Shown here piece after piece: positions 1-8,871 of a stretch of 49,535 nt of DNA. The position numbers were made by a program, and so were the translations under genes. This stretch comes from JAAYTL01 sp031460505 (GTDB lineage: Bacteria > Bacillota > Clostridia > Tissierellales > Tissierellaceae): assembly GCA_031460505.1 (NCBI GenBank), contig JAVKTT010000010.1, forward strand, positions 1 through 49,535, read 5' to 3'. Below the pieces are notes generated by a model. That model was not told where the DNA came from. It made no database searches and was given only the letters and a program-made list of their open reading frames with translations. Within the stretch, counting starts at the first letter, position 1. Every line of letters starts with the position of its first letter.

Positions 1-40
1 GTATTAAGGCTTAAATTTTGTATATAGTTATTTATTAAGT

Positions 41-97
41 GGACAAAGGAGAAGAAAAGATCACTTTTTCAGTGGTCTCGAAACGTCCCCTTGTCTT
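41..97. repeat. GGGGACG-type intergenic repeat copy (probable)
   Basis: Read on the minus strand this stretch begins GACAAGGGGACGTTTCGAGA, continues through a small CACT/AGTG hairpin and ends TTTGTCC, so its ends are partly inverted repeats. The GGGGACG core recurs at 12305-12358. I associate such GGGGACG cores with dispersed clostridial intergenic elements from memory; only the two loci here are directly visible. Confidence 0.35.
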
Positions 98-205
98 TTT
101 TTGTTGTTTTTGAAAATATTTTGTTTTCTCTGGATACATTTGGGTATAAATGCAATATATTATTTTTAAAATGCATAATAATCTAAAAATATAAAATCTA
201 ATATT

Positions 206-232
206 CCCTCTGCTAAGAGGGGTGTTTTTTTG
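206..232 (+). terminator. Intrinsic terminator upstream of the V-ATPase operon
   Basis: The arms CCCTCT and AGAGGG with a GCTA loop are followed by GTGTTTTTTT. It probably ends a transcript entering from the left of the window and separates it from the V-ATPase promoter about 40 bases downstream. Confidence 0.7.
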
Positions 233-269
233 GAATAATCAAAAATAGAGATTTATTTTTTGTATTTTA

Positions 270-298
270 TTGAATTCTATGCTTAAATATATTATCAT
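270..298 (+). promoter_or_regulatory. SigA-type promoter for the V-ATPase operon
   Basis: TTGAAT (270-275) and TATCAT (293-298) are separated by 17 bases. Transcription would start near 305, about 50 bases before the first start codon. No operator-like palindrome is evident. Confidence 0.5.
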
Positions 299-353
299 TT
301 AATATAGCGAGTATTTTATATTTTTAGAAAATTACTACTTGGGAGGTGACTTC

Positions 354-680
354 ATGGCAAAAGATGCAATTATTTCAGTAAAAGAAGCAGAAGAAAAAGT
401 TAGAAAAATGATAGAAGAATCTGTACAAGCTTCAAAAAGATCTAAAAATGAGACTATATTACGGGCTGAAGAGGAATATGTAAGAATAATTAATGAAGCT
501 GAAGATAATGCAAAATTAATTAGGGATGATGCTAAGATAGAAGGTGAAACTGTTTCTAAGCCTATTCTTGAGGATGGAAGTTTAGAAGCTAGTAAAATAA
601 TCGATATAAGTGACGATAATATTAATACAGCAGTAAACAATATTATTGAGAGGATTGTGAATGCAAATGGCAATAGTTAA
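354..680 (+). CDS. ntpF: V-type ATPase peripheral-stalk subunit (NtpF/G-H type)
   Basis: This is a 108-residue, charged, helical protein of the short G/H stalk family, which pairs with subunit E as a coiled-coil stator between the ATPase head and membrane sector. Residues about 10-75 are rich in Glu, Lys and Ala, as expected for a coiled coil. ATG at 354 is chosen because GGGAGGTGA lies 8 bases upstream; an in-frame TTG at 339 lies upstream of that site and is rejected. It is the first gene of a nine-gene operon and its 3' end overlaps subunit I by 20 bases. Family assignment rests mainly on position and composition, as this subunit is poorly conserved. Confidence 0.8.
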   Translation: MAKDAIISVKEAEEKVRKMIEESVQASKRSKNETILRAEEEYVRIINEAEDNAKLIRDDAKIEGETVSKPILEDGSLEASKIIDISDDNINTAVNNIIERIVNANGNS

Positions 681-2613
681 AATGAGTGGCTTCAACTTGC
701 TTGCCTTTGATTCAGAAAGGGACAACCTTCTTCACCAGCTTCAAAAATTTAATTACGTGCACTTCTCAGATCTTGAAGATGATGAATCTTTAAAAGAAAT
801 TGGATTGAGTAATATCGAAATTCCTGAAAGTATAGTAGCATTAAATGAAGAAATCTCAAAGGTCAGTAAAGGTATTGAGATATTGTCTGAGTATCAAGTT
901 AAGGAATCAGGCCTAAAAGCTTTGAAGGATGGCACTGAAAGTTTAAATTTTGAAGAATTAGAAGAAAGGGCTCTAAACATTGATTATGATAAAATTTGTA
1001 ATCAAGTTATAGAGCTTAATACAAAGATAGAAGCATTAAATCAGGATATTTCTAAAATTGAAGCTTCTATAGATGAATTGAGTCCATGGGTAAAATTGAA
1101 TAGTCCTATTAAGGATTTAAGTTCATTTAAGCATATTGAAGTAATGTTGGGTACAATACCTAAAAAGTTGAAACAAAATATAGAAAATGAGTTAGTAGAT
1201 ACAGAATATACTTATTTTGAAATATTGAGTGAAGACAAAGATAATCTTTATGCCCTAATTATGACATATAAAGATGAAGAAGATGCAGTAAAAGATATAT
1301 TAAGAAATAATAGTTTCTCTAATTCTAAGATTGCTATTGAAGGTGAGCCAGCCTTAGAGATAGAAATATTAAATGAAAAGATAAAGTCTTTAAAACATGA
1401 GATATCGAACTACCAAGAGCAAATAGAATCCTTGGCAGCTGAAACTCATAATCTAGAAATTGAATATGAGTACCTAATGAATAAAAAGTTGAGGCTAACT
1501 GCTTCAGAGAATTTTCTATCTACTGATAACTTAAATGTTATCAAAGGATTTATACCCACAGATAAGACTGATGAGTTCACTGAATTAGTAAAAACAACTT
1601 TAGATAACGTATATTATTTGGAATTAGAGGAAGCACATAAGGATGATGAAAATGTTCCTATATTGCTAGAAAATTCTAAATTTGTTGGTTCGTTTGAATC
1701 ATTGACATCAATGTATGCTATGCCAAAATACAACGAAATAGATCCAACTCCATATTTAGCACCATTTTATCTAGCATTCTTTGGTATGATGATTGCTGAT
1801 ATAGGATACGGAATATTGATGTTAATTGGTACATTAGTAGCTCTTAAGAGATTTAATCTAAAAGAAAGCATGAAGAATTCAGTAAGGTTTTTCCATTACT
1901 TAAGTTACTCTACGATAATTTGGGGGATGATTTATGGTTCTTTCCTAGGAGGAATAATACCTCTTCCTGCATTAATTACTCCAGCAGAACAGTATAATGA
2001 ATTGTTAATTATATCTGTAGCCTTTGGTGCAATCCACATATTTTATGCATTAGGTATAAAAGCCTATATAAATATTAGAGATGGTAAGTTGATGGATGCA
2101 ATATTTGATGTAGGATTTTGGTTTATGGCATTAATAGGTGGAGGATTGTTTTTAATATCAATTGTAGTAGGTTTGTCTGCTACGGTTAAGAATGTATCAC
2201 TGGTAATTATGATATTAGGTATGGTAGGTATAGTATTAACTGGTGGTAGAGATGCAACTAGTATTCCAGGTAAGTTAGCTGGTGGGTTTTATAGCTTATA
2301 TGGAATATCAAGTTATGTAGGAGATTTTGTTTCATATTCTAGACTGATGGCACTAGGCCTATCAGGTGGATTTATAGCTACAGCTATAAATATGATGGTT
2401 GATATGCTATTTGCAAAAGGGATACTAGGAATAGTAGGTGGTATTGCTGTTTTCGTAATAGGACAAGCATTCAATGTTTTCCTAAGCGTACTAAGTGCCT
2501 ATGTTCATACTATAAGACTTACCTATGTAGAATTCTTTGGTAAATTCTATGAAGGTGGAGGAACTAGATTTAAGCATTTTAGAAATAAATCAAAATATAT
2601 AGATGTTAAATAA
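661..2613 (+). CDS. ntpI: V-type ATP synthase/ATPase subunit I
   Basis: This 650-residue protein is the large membrane subunit (subunit a homologue) that carries the ion half-channels beside the K ring and anchors the stalks. The first ~330 residues are soluble, acidic and coiled-coil-rich. From about residue 350 there are seven to eight hydrophobic segments, including the family stretch SYSRLMALGLSGG and the C-terminal HTIRLTYVEFFGKFYEGGG. ATG 661 has GAGAGG seven bases upstream; ATG 667, giving MAIVKM as in many homologues, is the alternative but sits 13 bases away. It overlaps ntpF and is followed after 12 bases by ntpK. Confidence 0.95.
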   Translation: MQMAIVKMSGFNLLAFDSERDNLLHQLQKFNYVHFSDLEDDESLKEIGLSNIEIPESIVALNEEISKVSKGIEILSEYQVKESGLKALKDGTESLNFEELEERALNIDYDKICNQVIELNTKIEALNQDISKIEASIDELSPWVKLNSPIKDLSSFKHIEVMLGTIPKKLKQNIENELVDTEYTYFEILSEDKDNLYALIMTYKDEEDAVKDILRNNSFSNSKIAIEGEPALEIEILNEKIKSLKHEISNYQEQIESLAAETHNLEIEYEYLMNKKLRLTASENFLSTDNLNVIKGFIPTDKTDEFTELVKTTLDNVYYLELEEAHKDDENVPILLENSKFVGSFESLTSMYAMPKYNEIDPTPYLAPFYLAFFGMMIADIGYGILMLIGTLVALKRFNLKESMKNSVRFFHYLSYSTIIWGMIYGSFLGGIIPLPALITPAEQYNELLIISVAFGAIHIFYALGIKAYINIRDGKLMDAIFDVGFWFMALIGGGLFLISIVVGLSATVKNVSLVIMILGMVGIVLTGGRDATSIPGKLAGGFYSLYGISSYVGDFVSYSRLMALGLSGGFIATAINMMVDMLFAKGILGIVGGIAVFVIGQAFNVFLSVLSAYVHTIRLTYVEFFGKFYEGGGTRFKHFRNKSKYIDVK

Positions 2614-2625
2614 GGAGGAAAAATA

Positions 2626-3105
2626 ATGAATTTTGCAGAAGTTATGTTTAACAATGGAGGAATATTTTTTGCAGGTTTAGGTGCAGCAATAGCAGTTATA
2701 TTATCAGGATTTGGATCCGCTAAGGGTGTAGGTTTAGTAGGGGAAGCAGCAGCTGGATTAATGATAGAAGAGCCTGAAAAGTTTGGTAAGGCCTTAGTAT
2801 TACAACTATTACCTGGTACTCAAGGTTTATATGGTTTCGTTATTGGTCTTTTAGTTTTAGGTAAATTAAGTGCTGGAATGTCATTAGCAGAAGGTATGTA
2901 TATATTTGCTGCTTGTTTACCTGTAGGTTTAGTAGGTTGGGTATCAGCTATAGCTCAAGGAAAAACAGCAGCAGCTGGTATAAATATCCTAGCGAAAAAT
3001 GAAGAACAATCAACAAAAGGTATCATATTCTCAGTAATGGTAGAGACTTACGCATTATTAGCATTCGTTATTTCATTGATTCTTGTAAATGCAGTTAGTT
3101 TCTAA
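2626..3105 (+). CDS. ntpK: Na+-type V-ATPase proteolipid subunit K (c-ring)
   Basis: This 159-residue protein has four membrane helices formed by a duplicated hairpin and makes the rotating ring. The E. hirae NtpK Na+ ligands are Leu61, Thr64, Gln65, Gln110 and Glu139. Here the same residues appear one position later: Leu62, Thr65 and Gln66 in LPGTQG, Gln111 in AQGK, and Glu140 in VETYALLAF. Only the second hairpin carries the ionisable Glu; the equivalent in the first hairpin is Gln66, as in E. hirae. This indicates Na+ coupling. GGAGGA precedes the ATG. Confidence 0.96.
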   Translation: MNFAEVMFNNGGIFFAGLGAAIAVILSGFGSAKGVGLVGEAAAGLMIEEPEKFGKALVLQLLPGTQGLYGFVIGLLVLGKLSAGMSLAEGMYIFAACLPVGLVGWVSAIAQGKTAAAGINILAKNEEQSTKGIIFSVMVETYALLAFVISLILVNAVSF

Positions 3106-3126
3106 AAAAATTAAGGAAGTGAAGCA

Positions 3127-3684
3127 ATGTCTAATTTAGAAAATCTTATTGAAAAGATTCTTGAAGATGGCAAAATGGAAGCCCAAACTATAACTAAAGA
3201 GTCTGAAAAAAACAATCAAGAAATACTTGATTCAAAGATAAGTGAAGCTAATGAGAAGAAAGATAGAATTCTAGAGAAAGCAAATAGAGAAGCAGTAATG
3301 TTAAAGGAAAGAATAATCTCAGAAGCTGAATTAAGAATAAGAGATGAAAAGTTAAAGGCAAAACGTCAAGTATTGGATAAAGTTTTTATTCTTGCTAAAG
3401 AAAGATTAGTAAATATAGATGAAGACACTTATATGAGTTTTCTTAAAAACAGTTTAAACAAAATGAATCTAAAAGGTACTGAAGTCCTCATAGTTCCTGA
3501 TAGATTCAAAGAAATTGTTCAGAAATCAGGAGTATATTCAAATGTTTCTAATAATGAATCCATAGATTCTGGTTTCTTACTTAAGGACGGAAATATAATA
3601 ATGAACTACTCATTTGAGTCCCTAGTAGATTTTAGAAGAGAGGACATAGAAGTGGAAATAGCACAAGTGCTTTTCCAAGAATAG
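3127..3684 (+). CDS. ntpE: V-type ATPase subunit E
   Basis: This 185-residue protein is the peripheral-stalk subunit E. Residues about 1-100 form a long charged helix with many Glu, Lys and Ala, followed by a small globular C-terminal domain (about 105-185) that binds the top of the A3B3 head. Length fits bacterial E subunits (about 180-200 residues). AAGGAAGTGAAG precedes the ATG. It lies between the ring and C subunits, the standard Ntp order, and the next gene starts 10 bases after its stop. Confidence 0.9.
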   Translation: MSNLENLIEKILEDGKMEAQTITKESEKNNQEILDSKISEANEKKDRILEKANREAVMLKERIISEAELRIRDEKLKAKRQVLDKVFILAKERLVNIDEDTYMSFLKNSLNKMNLKGTEVLIVPDRFKEIVQKSGVYSNVSNNESIDSGFLLKDGNIIMNYSFESLVDFRREDIEVEIAQVLFQE

Positions 3685-3694
3685 GAGTGATTTC

Positions 3695-4696
3695 ATGGAT
3701 AGGATGCAATTCATCCAAGGTGTAACAAGAACCAGGGTCTTTGAAACCAGACTCCTTTCAAGGCCTAAAATAGATAGAATGATTGATGCAGATGATATAG
3801 ACGAAGTTATAAAGCTTCTTAATGAAACTGAGTATTCTAAATCATTAATAGGAATAAGCCGTACTAATGATTATGAAAAGATTCTTTCAAACGAACTAAG
3901 AAGAGTTTATGACCTTATGAGAGAAGTTTCTGTAGAGCAGGTAGTAGTTGATTTATTAGCTCTAAAATATGACTATCATAATTTAAAGGTACTTATAAAA
4001 GAACAAGAATTTGATAAAGATTTATCTGACCTATATTTATCAATAGGGACAATAGATCCTAAAAAGTTTAAACAAGCTTATAAGGATGGAGATTTCAGCG
4101 AAATAAGTAAGAAATTTAAAAATGCAATTGAAGCAACTATCACAGACTTAGAAGAAAATAAAGACCCTCAAAGAATTGATATTGTTTTAGATAGATACTA
4201 CTTTGAACATTTATATGAGATGGCAAAGGATACGAAAATTGATTTATTTACTGAGTATGTAAAGGACATGATTGATTTTATAAATGTTAGGTCATCAATT
4301 AGAATGAAAAAACAAGGTAAGGAATTTAAGTTTTTTGAAGATGTTATATTAGAAAATGGAAATATTGAAAAGGAAATTATCTTATCAACATATGGTGATT
4401 CAATTGAAACAATGATTCAAAAGTATAAAAACTCTAAAATTAGCTCAGCTTTAGTTAAAGGTTTGAACTCTTATATAGAAACAGATAGATTGTCTGAATT
4501 TGAAAAGTATATGGACGATTATCTGATGGATATAAACAAGAAATCCAAATATATTAACTTTGGACCAGAACCAATCTTTTCATATATAATAGCCAAGGAA
4601 GCTGAGATTAAGAATTTAAGAATTATTATGATTTCAAAGATAAACAATCTTTCTCCCGACGTTATAAGAGGAAGGGTGAGTGATTTATATGTATAA
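3695..4696 (+). CDS. ntpC: V-type ATPase subunit C (d homologue)
   Basis: This 333-residue all-helical protein is the funnel-shaped central-stalk subunit that sits on the K ring and receives the D-F shaft. It contains LLALKYDYHNLKVLIK (about residues 88-103) and the C-terminal EAEIKNLRIIMISKINNL, both typical of the vATP-synt_AC39 family. TAGGAGTGA precedes ATG 3695. The 3' end overlaps the ntpG start by 8 bases, which suggests translational coupling. Confidence 0.92.
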   Translation: MDRMQFIQGVTRTRVFETRLLSRPKIDRMIDADDIDEVIKLLNETEYSKSLIGISRTNDYEKILSNELRRVYDLMREVSVEQVVVDLLALKYDYHNLKVLIKEQEFDKDLSDLYLSIGTIDPKKFKQAYKDGDFSEISKKFKNAIEATITDLEENKDPQRIDIVLDRYYFEHLYEMAKDTKIDLFTEYVKDMIDFINVRSSIRMKKQGKEFKFFEDVILENGNIEKEIILSTYGDSIETMIQKYKNSKISSALVKGLNSYIETDRLSEFEKYMDDYLMDINKKSKYINFGPEPIFSYIIAKEAEIKNLRIIMISKINNLSPDVIRGRVSDLYV

Positions 4697-4997
4697 AATA
4701 GCAGTTGTAGGGGACAAGGATTCTGTCCTAGCCTTTAAGGCATTAGGTGTAGATGTATTTACAGTTTTTGATTCAGATGATGCAAGAAAAGTTGTGGACA
4801 CCATTGCCCGAGACAACTATGGTATTATTTTTATTACTGAACAGATTGCAAGTTTAATCCCAGATACCATAGATAGATATGATAAAGAGATAATCCCTGC
4901 GGTAATACTGATTCCTAGCAATCAAGGGACACTTAATATTGGTATGAGTCGAATTAACAATAATGTAGAAAAAGCCGTAGGAACAAATATATTATAG
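4689..4997 (+). CDS. ntpG: V-type ATPase subunit F (NtpG)
   Basis: This 102-residue central-shaft subunit associates with subunit D and modulates catalysis. It begins MYKIAVVGDKDSVLAFKALG, the family signature, and has the alternating strand/helix pattern of a small Rossmann-like fold. ATG 4689 is chosen because AGGGTGA lies 8 bases upstream; the in-frame GTG at 4680 lies inside that ribosome site. E. hirae naming calls this protein NtpG, while the universal name is subunit F. Confidence 0.92.
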   Translation: MYKIAVVGDKDSVLAFKALGVDVFTVFDSDDARKVVDTIARDNYGIIFITEQIASLIPDTIDRYDKEIIPAVILIPSNQGTLNIGMSRINNNVEKAVGTNIL

Positions 4998-5013
4998 AAA
5001 GAGAGGGCTTATC

Positions 5014-6777
5014 TTGAAGGTAGGAAAAATAATTAAGGTATCAGGCCCCTTAGTAGTTGCCGAGGGGATGGATGAAGCAAATGTATACGACGTTGTTAGC
5101 GTATCAGATGATAGATTAATCGGTGAAATAATAGAAATGAGAGGAGATAAAGCCTCTATTCAGGTTTATGAGGAAACAACTGGTATAGGGCCTGGAGACC
5201 CTGTATACACAACTGGTGAGCCTTTATCTGTTGAGTTAGGACCAGGTCTTATTGAGACCATGTTTGATGGAATACAAAGACCACTTGATATGTTTAGAGC
5301 ACTAGCAGGAGACTTCCTAGCAAGAGGAGTAGAAGTAAAATCCCTGGATAGAAATAAGAAGTGGGAGTTTAAACCATCAGTAAAAGTGGGAGATATTGTA
5401 GAACAAGGTGATGTTATAGGAACTGTTCAAGAAACTCCTGTAGTACTTCATAAAATAATGGTTCCACATGGTGTATCAGGTAAAGTAACTGAAATAAAAG
5501 AGGGTAGCTTTACTGTAGTAGATGATATTTGTACACTAGATGGTACAAAGAAATTACAAATGATGCAAAAGTGGCCAGTAAGAAAGGGTAGAACATATAA
5601 ACAAAAGATAAATCCAACTGTACCGCTTATTACTGGACAGAGAGTTATAGATACATTTTTCCCAGTTACAAAGGGTGGTACTGCAGCTATCCCTGGTCCA
5701 TTCGGCTCAGGAAAAACAGTAGTACAACATCAGCTTGCAAAATGGGCTGATGCTGAAATAGTAGTATATGTTGGCTGTGGTGAACGTGGAAACGAAATGA
5801 CTGACGTACTTAAAGAGTTCCCAGAAATCATAGACCCTCAAACAGGTGAGTCTTTGATGAAGAGAACTGTACTGATAGCCAATACATCGAATATGCCAGT
5901 AGCTGCTAGAGAGGCATCAATTTATACTGGTATAACAATTGCTGAATACTTCAGAGATATGGGATATTCAGTGGCTATAATGGCAGACTCAACTTCTAGA
6001 TGGGCAGAGGCTCTAAGAGAAATGTCCGGTAGACTTGAAGAGATGCCAGGGGACGAAGGATACCCAGCTTATTTAGCTTCACGTGCAGCAGCCTTTTATG
6101 AAAGAGCTGGTAAAGTTATTTGCCATGGAAGTGATAATAGAGAAGGCGCTGTTACAGTAATAGGAGCAGTATCTCCCCCAGGAGGAGACCTTTCGGAACC
6201 AGTTACTCAAGCTACACTAAGGATAGTAAAGGTATTCTGGGGTCTTGATTATGCATTATCCTATAGGAGACATTTCCCGGCTATAAACTGGTTGAACTCC
6301 TATACATTATATCAAGATAAAACAGATGAGTGGATGAATGAAAATATAGACCCTGAATTTGCTAAAAATAGATCTAGGGCCATGAATCTATTACAAGATG
6401 AAACTGAATTACAGGAAATCGTAAGATTAGTTGGTAGAGATGCATTATCTGAGCCAGATCAATTAAAGCTTGAAGCAACTAAGTCCATAAGAGAAGACTA
6501 CTTGCAACAAAATGCTTTCCATGAAGTCGACACTTATTGCTCATTACAAAAACAGAATAAAATGCTTAAAGTAGTATTAAAGTTCTATGATGAAGGCTTA
6601 AGAGCTTTAAACAGTGGTGTTTATTTAAAAGAAATTGAAAACATGGAAGTTAGAAGTAAAATTGCACGTGCTAAAAATATACGTGAAGAAGATATTGATC
6701 AAATAGATGAAATAGAAAAAGAGCTTAAGGAAGAAGTAGACAATCTAATAAGCAAAGGAGGTATCCTTGATGCTTAA
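5014..6777 (+). CDS. ntpA: V-type ATPase catalytic subunit A
   Basis: This 587-residue catalytic subunit has the P-loop GPFGSGKT at residues 228-235, the following VGCGERGNEM stretch, and ADSTSRWAEALREMSGRL, which carries the Walker B and arginine-rich motif of the family. The roughly 90-residue non-homologous insertion specific to A subunits lies at about 110-190. Translation starts at TTG 5014, six bases after GAGAGGG; no ATG is available nearby and the protein begins MKVGKIIKVSGPLVVAEGM as in homologues. It overlaps ntpB by 8 bases. Confidence 0.98.
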   Translation: MKVGKIIKVSGPLVVAEGMDEANVYDVVSVSDDRLIGEIIEMRGDKASIQVYEETTGIGPGDPVYTTGEPLSVELGPGLIETMFDGIQRPLDMFRALAGDFLARGVEVKSLDRNKKWEFKPSVKVGDIVEQGDVIGTVQETPVVLHKIMVPHGVSGKVTEIKEGSFTVVDDICTLDGTKKLQMMQKWPVRKGRTYKQKINPTVPLITGQRVIDTFFPVTKGGTAAIPGPFGSGKTVVQHQLAKWADAEIVVYVGCGERGNEMTDVLKEFPEIIDPQTGESLMKRTVLIANTSNMPVAAREASIYTGITIAEYFRDMGYSVAIMADSTSRWAEALREMSGRLEEMPGDEGYPAYLASRAAAFYERAGKVICHGSDNREGAVTVIGAVSPPGGDLSEPVTQATLRIVKVFWGLDYALSYRRHFPAINWLNSYTLYQDKTDEWMNENIDPEFAKNRSRAMNLLQDETELQEIVRLVGRDALSEPDQLKLEATKSIREDYLQQNAFHEVDTYCSLQKQNKMLKVVLKFYDEGLRALNSGVYLKEIENMEVRSKIARAKNIREEDIDQIDEIEKELKEEVDNLISKGGILDA

Positions 6778-8158
6778 AGAATATAAAACAGTAAGTGAAG
6801 TAGTTGGACCCTTGATGGTTGTTGAAGGAGTCGAAGGGGCTAAGTATGAAGAACTTGTAGAAATAGAAATTCAAACTGGTGAAAAAAGAAGAGGTAGAGT
6901 TCTAGAGATAGATGGCGACAAAGCCATGATTCAGCTTTTTGAAGGATCCACAGGTATTAACTTAAAAAACACTAGTGTAAGATTCCTTGGTAGACCTCTT
7001 GAATTAGGTGTTTCCATGGATATGATAGGTAGAGTCTTTGATGGTCTTGGTAGACCAAAGGATAATGGACCGAAGATTATACCGGAAAAGAAAATAGATA
7101 CCAATGGTGTTCCAATAAACCCAGTTGCAAGGGACTATCCTGATGAATTTATCCAAACAGGAATTTCTTGTATTGATGGTCTTAATACACTAGTTAGAGG
7201 ACAAAAATTACCTATATTCTCAGGTTCAGGATTACCTCACAACCAAGTTGCTGCACAAATTGCGAGACAAGCAAATGTTGTAGGTTCAGACGAGAAATTT
7301 GCTGTAGTATTTGCGGCAATGGGTATTACATTTGAAGAAGCACAATTCTTTATGGATGACTTTAATCGTACAGGAGCTATTGATAGAGCAGTATTATTTA
7401 TGAATCTTGCAGATGACCCTGCAATAGAAAGAATAGCAACTCCTCGTATGGCTCTTACATGTGCAGAGTATTTAGCGTTTGAAAAGGACATGCATGTACT
7501 TGTTATACTAACTGACATGACAACATATGCTGAAGCACTTAGAGAAACATCTGCTGCTAGAAAGGAAGTTCCAGGTAGACGTGGATATCCAGGATATCTA
7601 TATACTGACCTTTCAACAATATATGAGAGAGCTGGTAGAATTCTCGGAAGAAAGGGTTCTATTACTCAAATCCCAATTTTAACAATGCCAGAAGATGATA
7701 TTACTCATCCAATACCTGACTTAACAGGATATATAACAGAGGGTCAGATAATACTATCTAGAGATCTTTATAAGAGGGGTATAGAACCTCCTATAAACGT
7801 TGTACCTTCATTATCAAGACTTAAGGATAAAGGTATAGGTAAAGGTAAAACAAGAGAAGACCATGCTGATACAATGAACCAGCTATATGCTGCATATACA
7901 TCAGGTAGAGAAGCTAGAGAGCTAGCTACAATATTGGGTGAATCAGCATTATCAGATGCAGATAAGGCGTTTTCAAAGTTTGCTCAAGAGTTTGATAATA
8001 AGTATGTAAATCAAGGTTATTACAATAATAGAACCATAATTGATACTCTAGATTTAGGTTGGGAGCTATTAAAGATTATTCCTAGAACTGAGCTTAAGAG
8101 AATCAGAGATGAATATCTTGATAAATATCTTCCATTGGATGATAAAGGGGCTGAGTAG
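6770..8158 (+). CDS. ntpB: V-type ATPase regulatory subunit B
   Basis: This 462-residue non-catalytic subunit alternates with A in the hexameric head. It is homologous to A but lacks a P-loop: SGSGLPHNQ replaces the Walker A motif near residue 150. It supplies the arginine finger near the conserved SLSRLKDKGIG stretch (about residue 346). ATG 6770 lies 7 bases after AAAGGAGGT and overlaps the end of ntpA; an in-frame TTG three bases upstream is less likely. Its TAG abuts the ntpD ATG with no gap. Confidence 0.97.
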   Translation: MLKEYKTVSEVVGPLMVVEGVEGAKYEELVEIEIQTGEKRRGRVLEIDGDKAMIQLFEGSTGINLKNTSVRFLGRPLELGVSMDMIGRVFDGLGRPKDNGPKIIPEKKIDTNGVPINPVARDYPDEFIQTGISCIDGLNTLVRGQKLPIFSGSGLPHNQVAAQIARQANVVGSDEKFAVVFAAMGITFEEAQFFMDDFNRTGAIDRAVLFMNLADDPAIERIATPRMALTCAEYLAFEKDMHVLVILTDMTTYAEALRETSAARKEVPGRRGYPGYLYTDLSTIYERAGRILGRKGSITQIPILTMPEDDITHPIPDLTGYITEGQIILSRDLYKRGIEPPINVVPSLSRLKDKGIGKGKTREDHADTMNQLYAAYTSGREARELATILGESALSDADKAFSKFAQEFDNKYVNQGYYNNRTIIDTLDLGWELLKIIPRTELKRIRDEYLDKYLPLDDKGAE

Positions 8159-8794
8159 ATGGCTAAGCTTAATGTTAATCCTACTAGGATGGAGCTTTCT
8201 TCTCTTAAAGCTAGATTATCCACAGCAACGCGGGGCCATAAGCTCCTAAAGGATAAACAAGATGAGCTTATGAGGAGATTTATCGAGTTAATAAAAAAGA
8301 ATAAAGCTTTAAGACTTGAAGTAGAAGAAGAGCTTGGAGCTTCGTTTAAGGAATTTTTATTAGCTAGCGCTGTAATGTCTCCCGAGATGATGGAGGAGGC
8401 CGTAGCAGTATCTAAAGAAAAGATTACTGTTGATATAAAGAAGAAAAATGTTATGAGTGTATTTGTACCAGTTATGAATTTTCAAAGGCAATATGAATCT
8501 GATGCAGGTAGTATTTATCCATATGGGTTTGCCCAGACTTCTTCAGAATTAGATGCTGCAATAGCCAAGCTATACAGCATAATGCCAAAATTATTAGAAC
8601 TAGCTGAAGTTGAAAAGGCTTGTCAACTAATGGCTGAAGAAATAGAGAAAACTAGAAGAAGAGTAAACGCACTTGAATACAGAATCATACCAGACTTAGA
8701 AGAGACAATTAGATTTATCAGAATGAAGCTAGATGAAAATGAAAGAGCTACTATTACACGTCTAATGAAGGTTAAGGATATAATAAATAAATAA
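8159..8794 (+). CDS. ntpD: V-type ATPase central-shaft subunit D
   Basis: This 211-residue coiled-coil shaft subunit rotates inside A3B3. The N-terminal NPTRMELSSLKARLSTATRGHKLLKDK and the C-terminal RRVNALEYRIIPDLEETIRF are the family's two antiparallel helices (each quoted run is described, not complete). It starts immediately after the ntpB stop and ends the operon, followed by a strong terminator. The E. hirae genes ntpH and ntpJ are absent. Confidence 0.96.
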   Translation: MAKLNVNPTRMELSSLKARLSTATRGHKLLKDKQDELMRRFIELIKKNKALRLEVEEELGASFKEFLLASAVMSPEMMEEAVAVSKEKITVDIKKKNVMSVFVPVMNFQRQYESDAGSIYPYGFAQTSSELDAAIAKLYSIMPKLLELAEVEKACQLMAEEIEKTRRRVNALEYRIIPDLEETIRFIRMKLDENERATITRLMKVKDIINK

Positions 8795-8801
8795 AATAAA
8801 G

Positions 8802-8829
8802 GGATACTGGAAAAAGCCAGTATCCTTTT
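8802..8829 (+). terminator. Terminator of the V-ATPase operon
   Basis: Nine-base perfect arms GGATACTGG and CCAGTATCC flank the loop AAAAAG and are followed by TTTTA. It closes the ntp operon and faces the convergent gene at 8872. Confidence 0.85.
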
Positions 8830-8871
8830 AATATTAATTGTCATTCTCAATGCAATGAAGAATCTTTTGTT

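Noticed and set aside
335..673. Long open frame on the minus strand opposite ntpF
   Set aside because: It mirrors the coiled-coil gene, has no ribosome site and is Ser/Ile-rich as expected for an antisense shadow. Similar antisense frames opposite ntpB, cdaA, ptb and the amidohydrolase were left out for the same reason.
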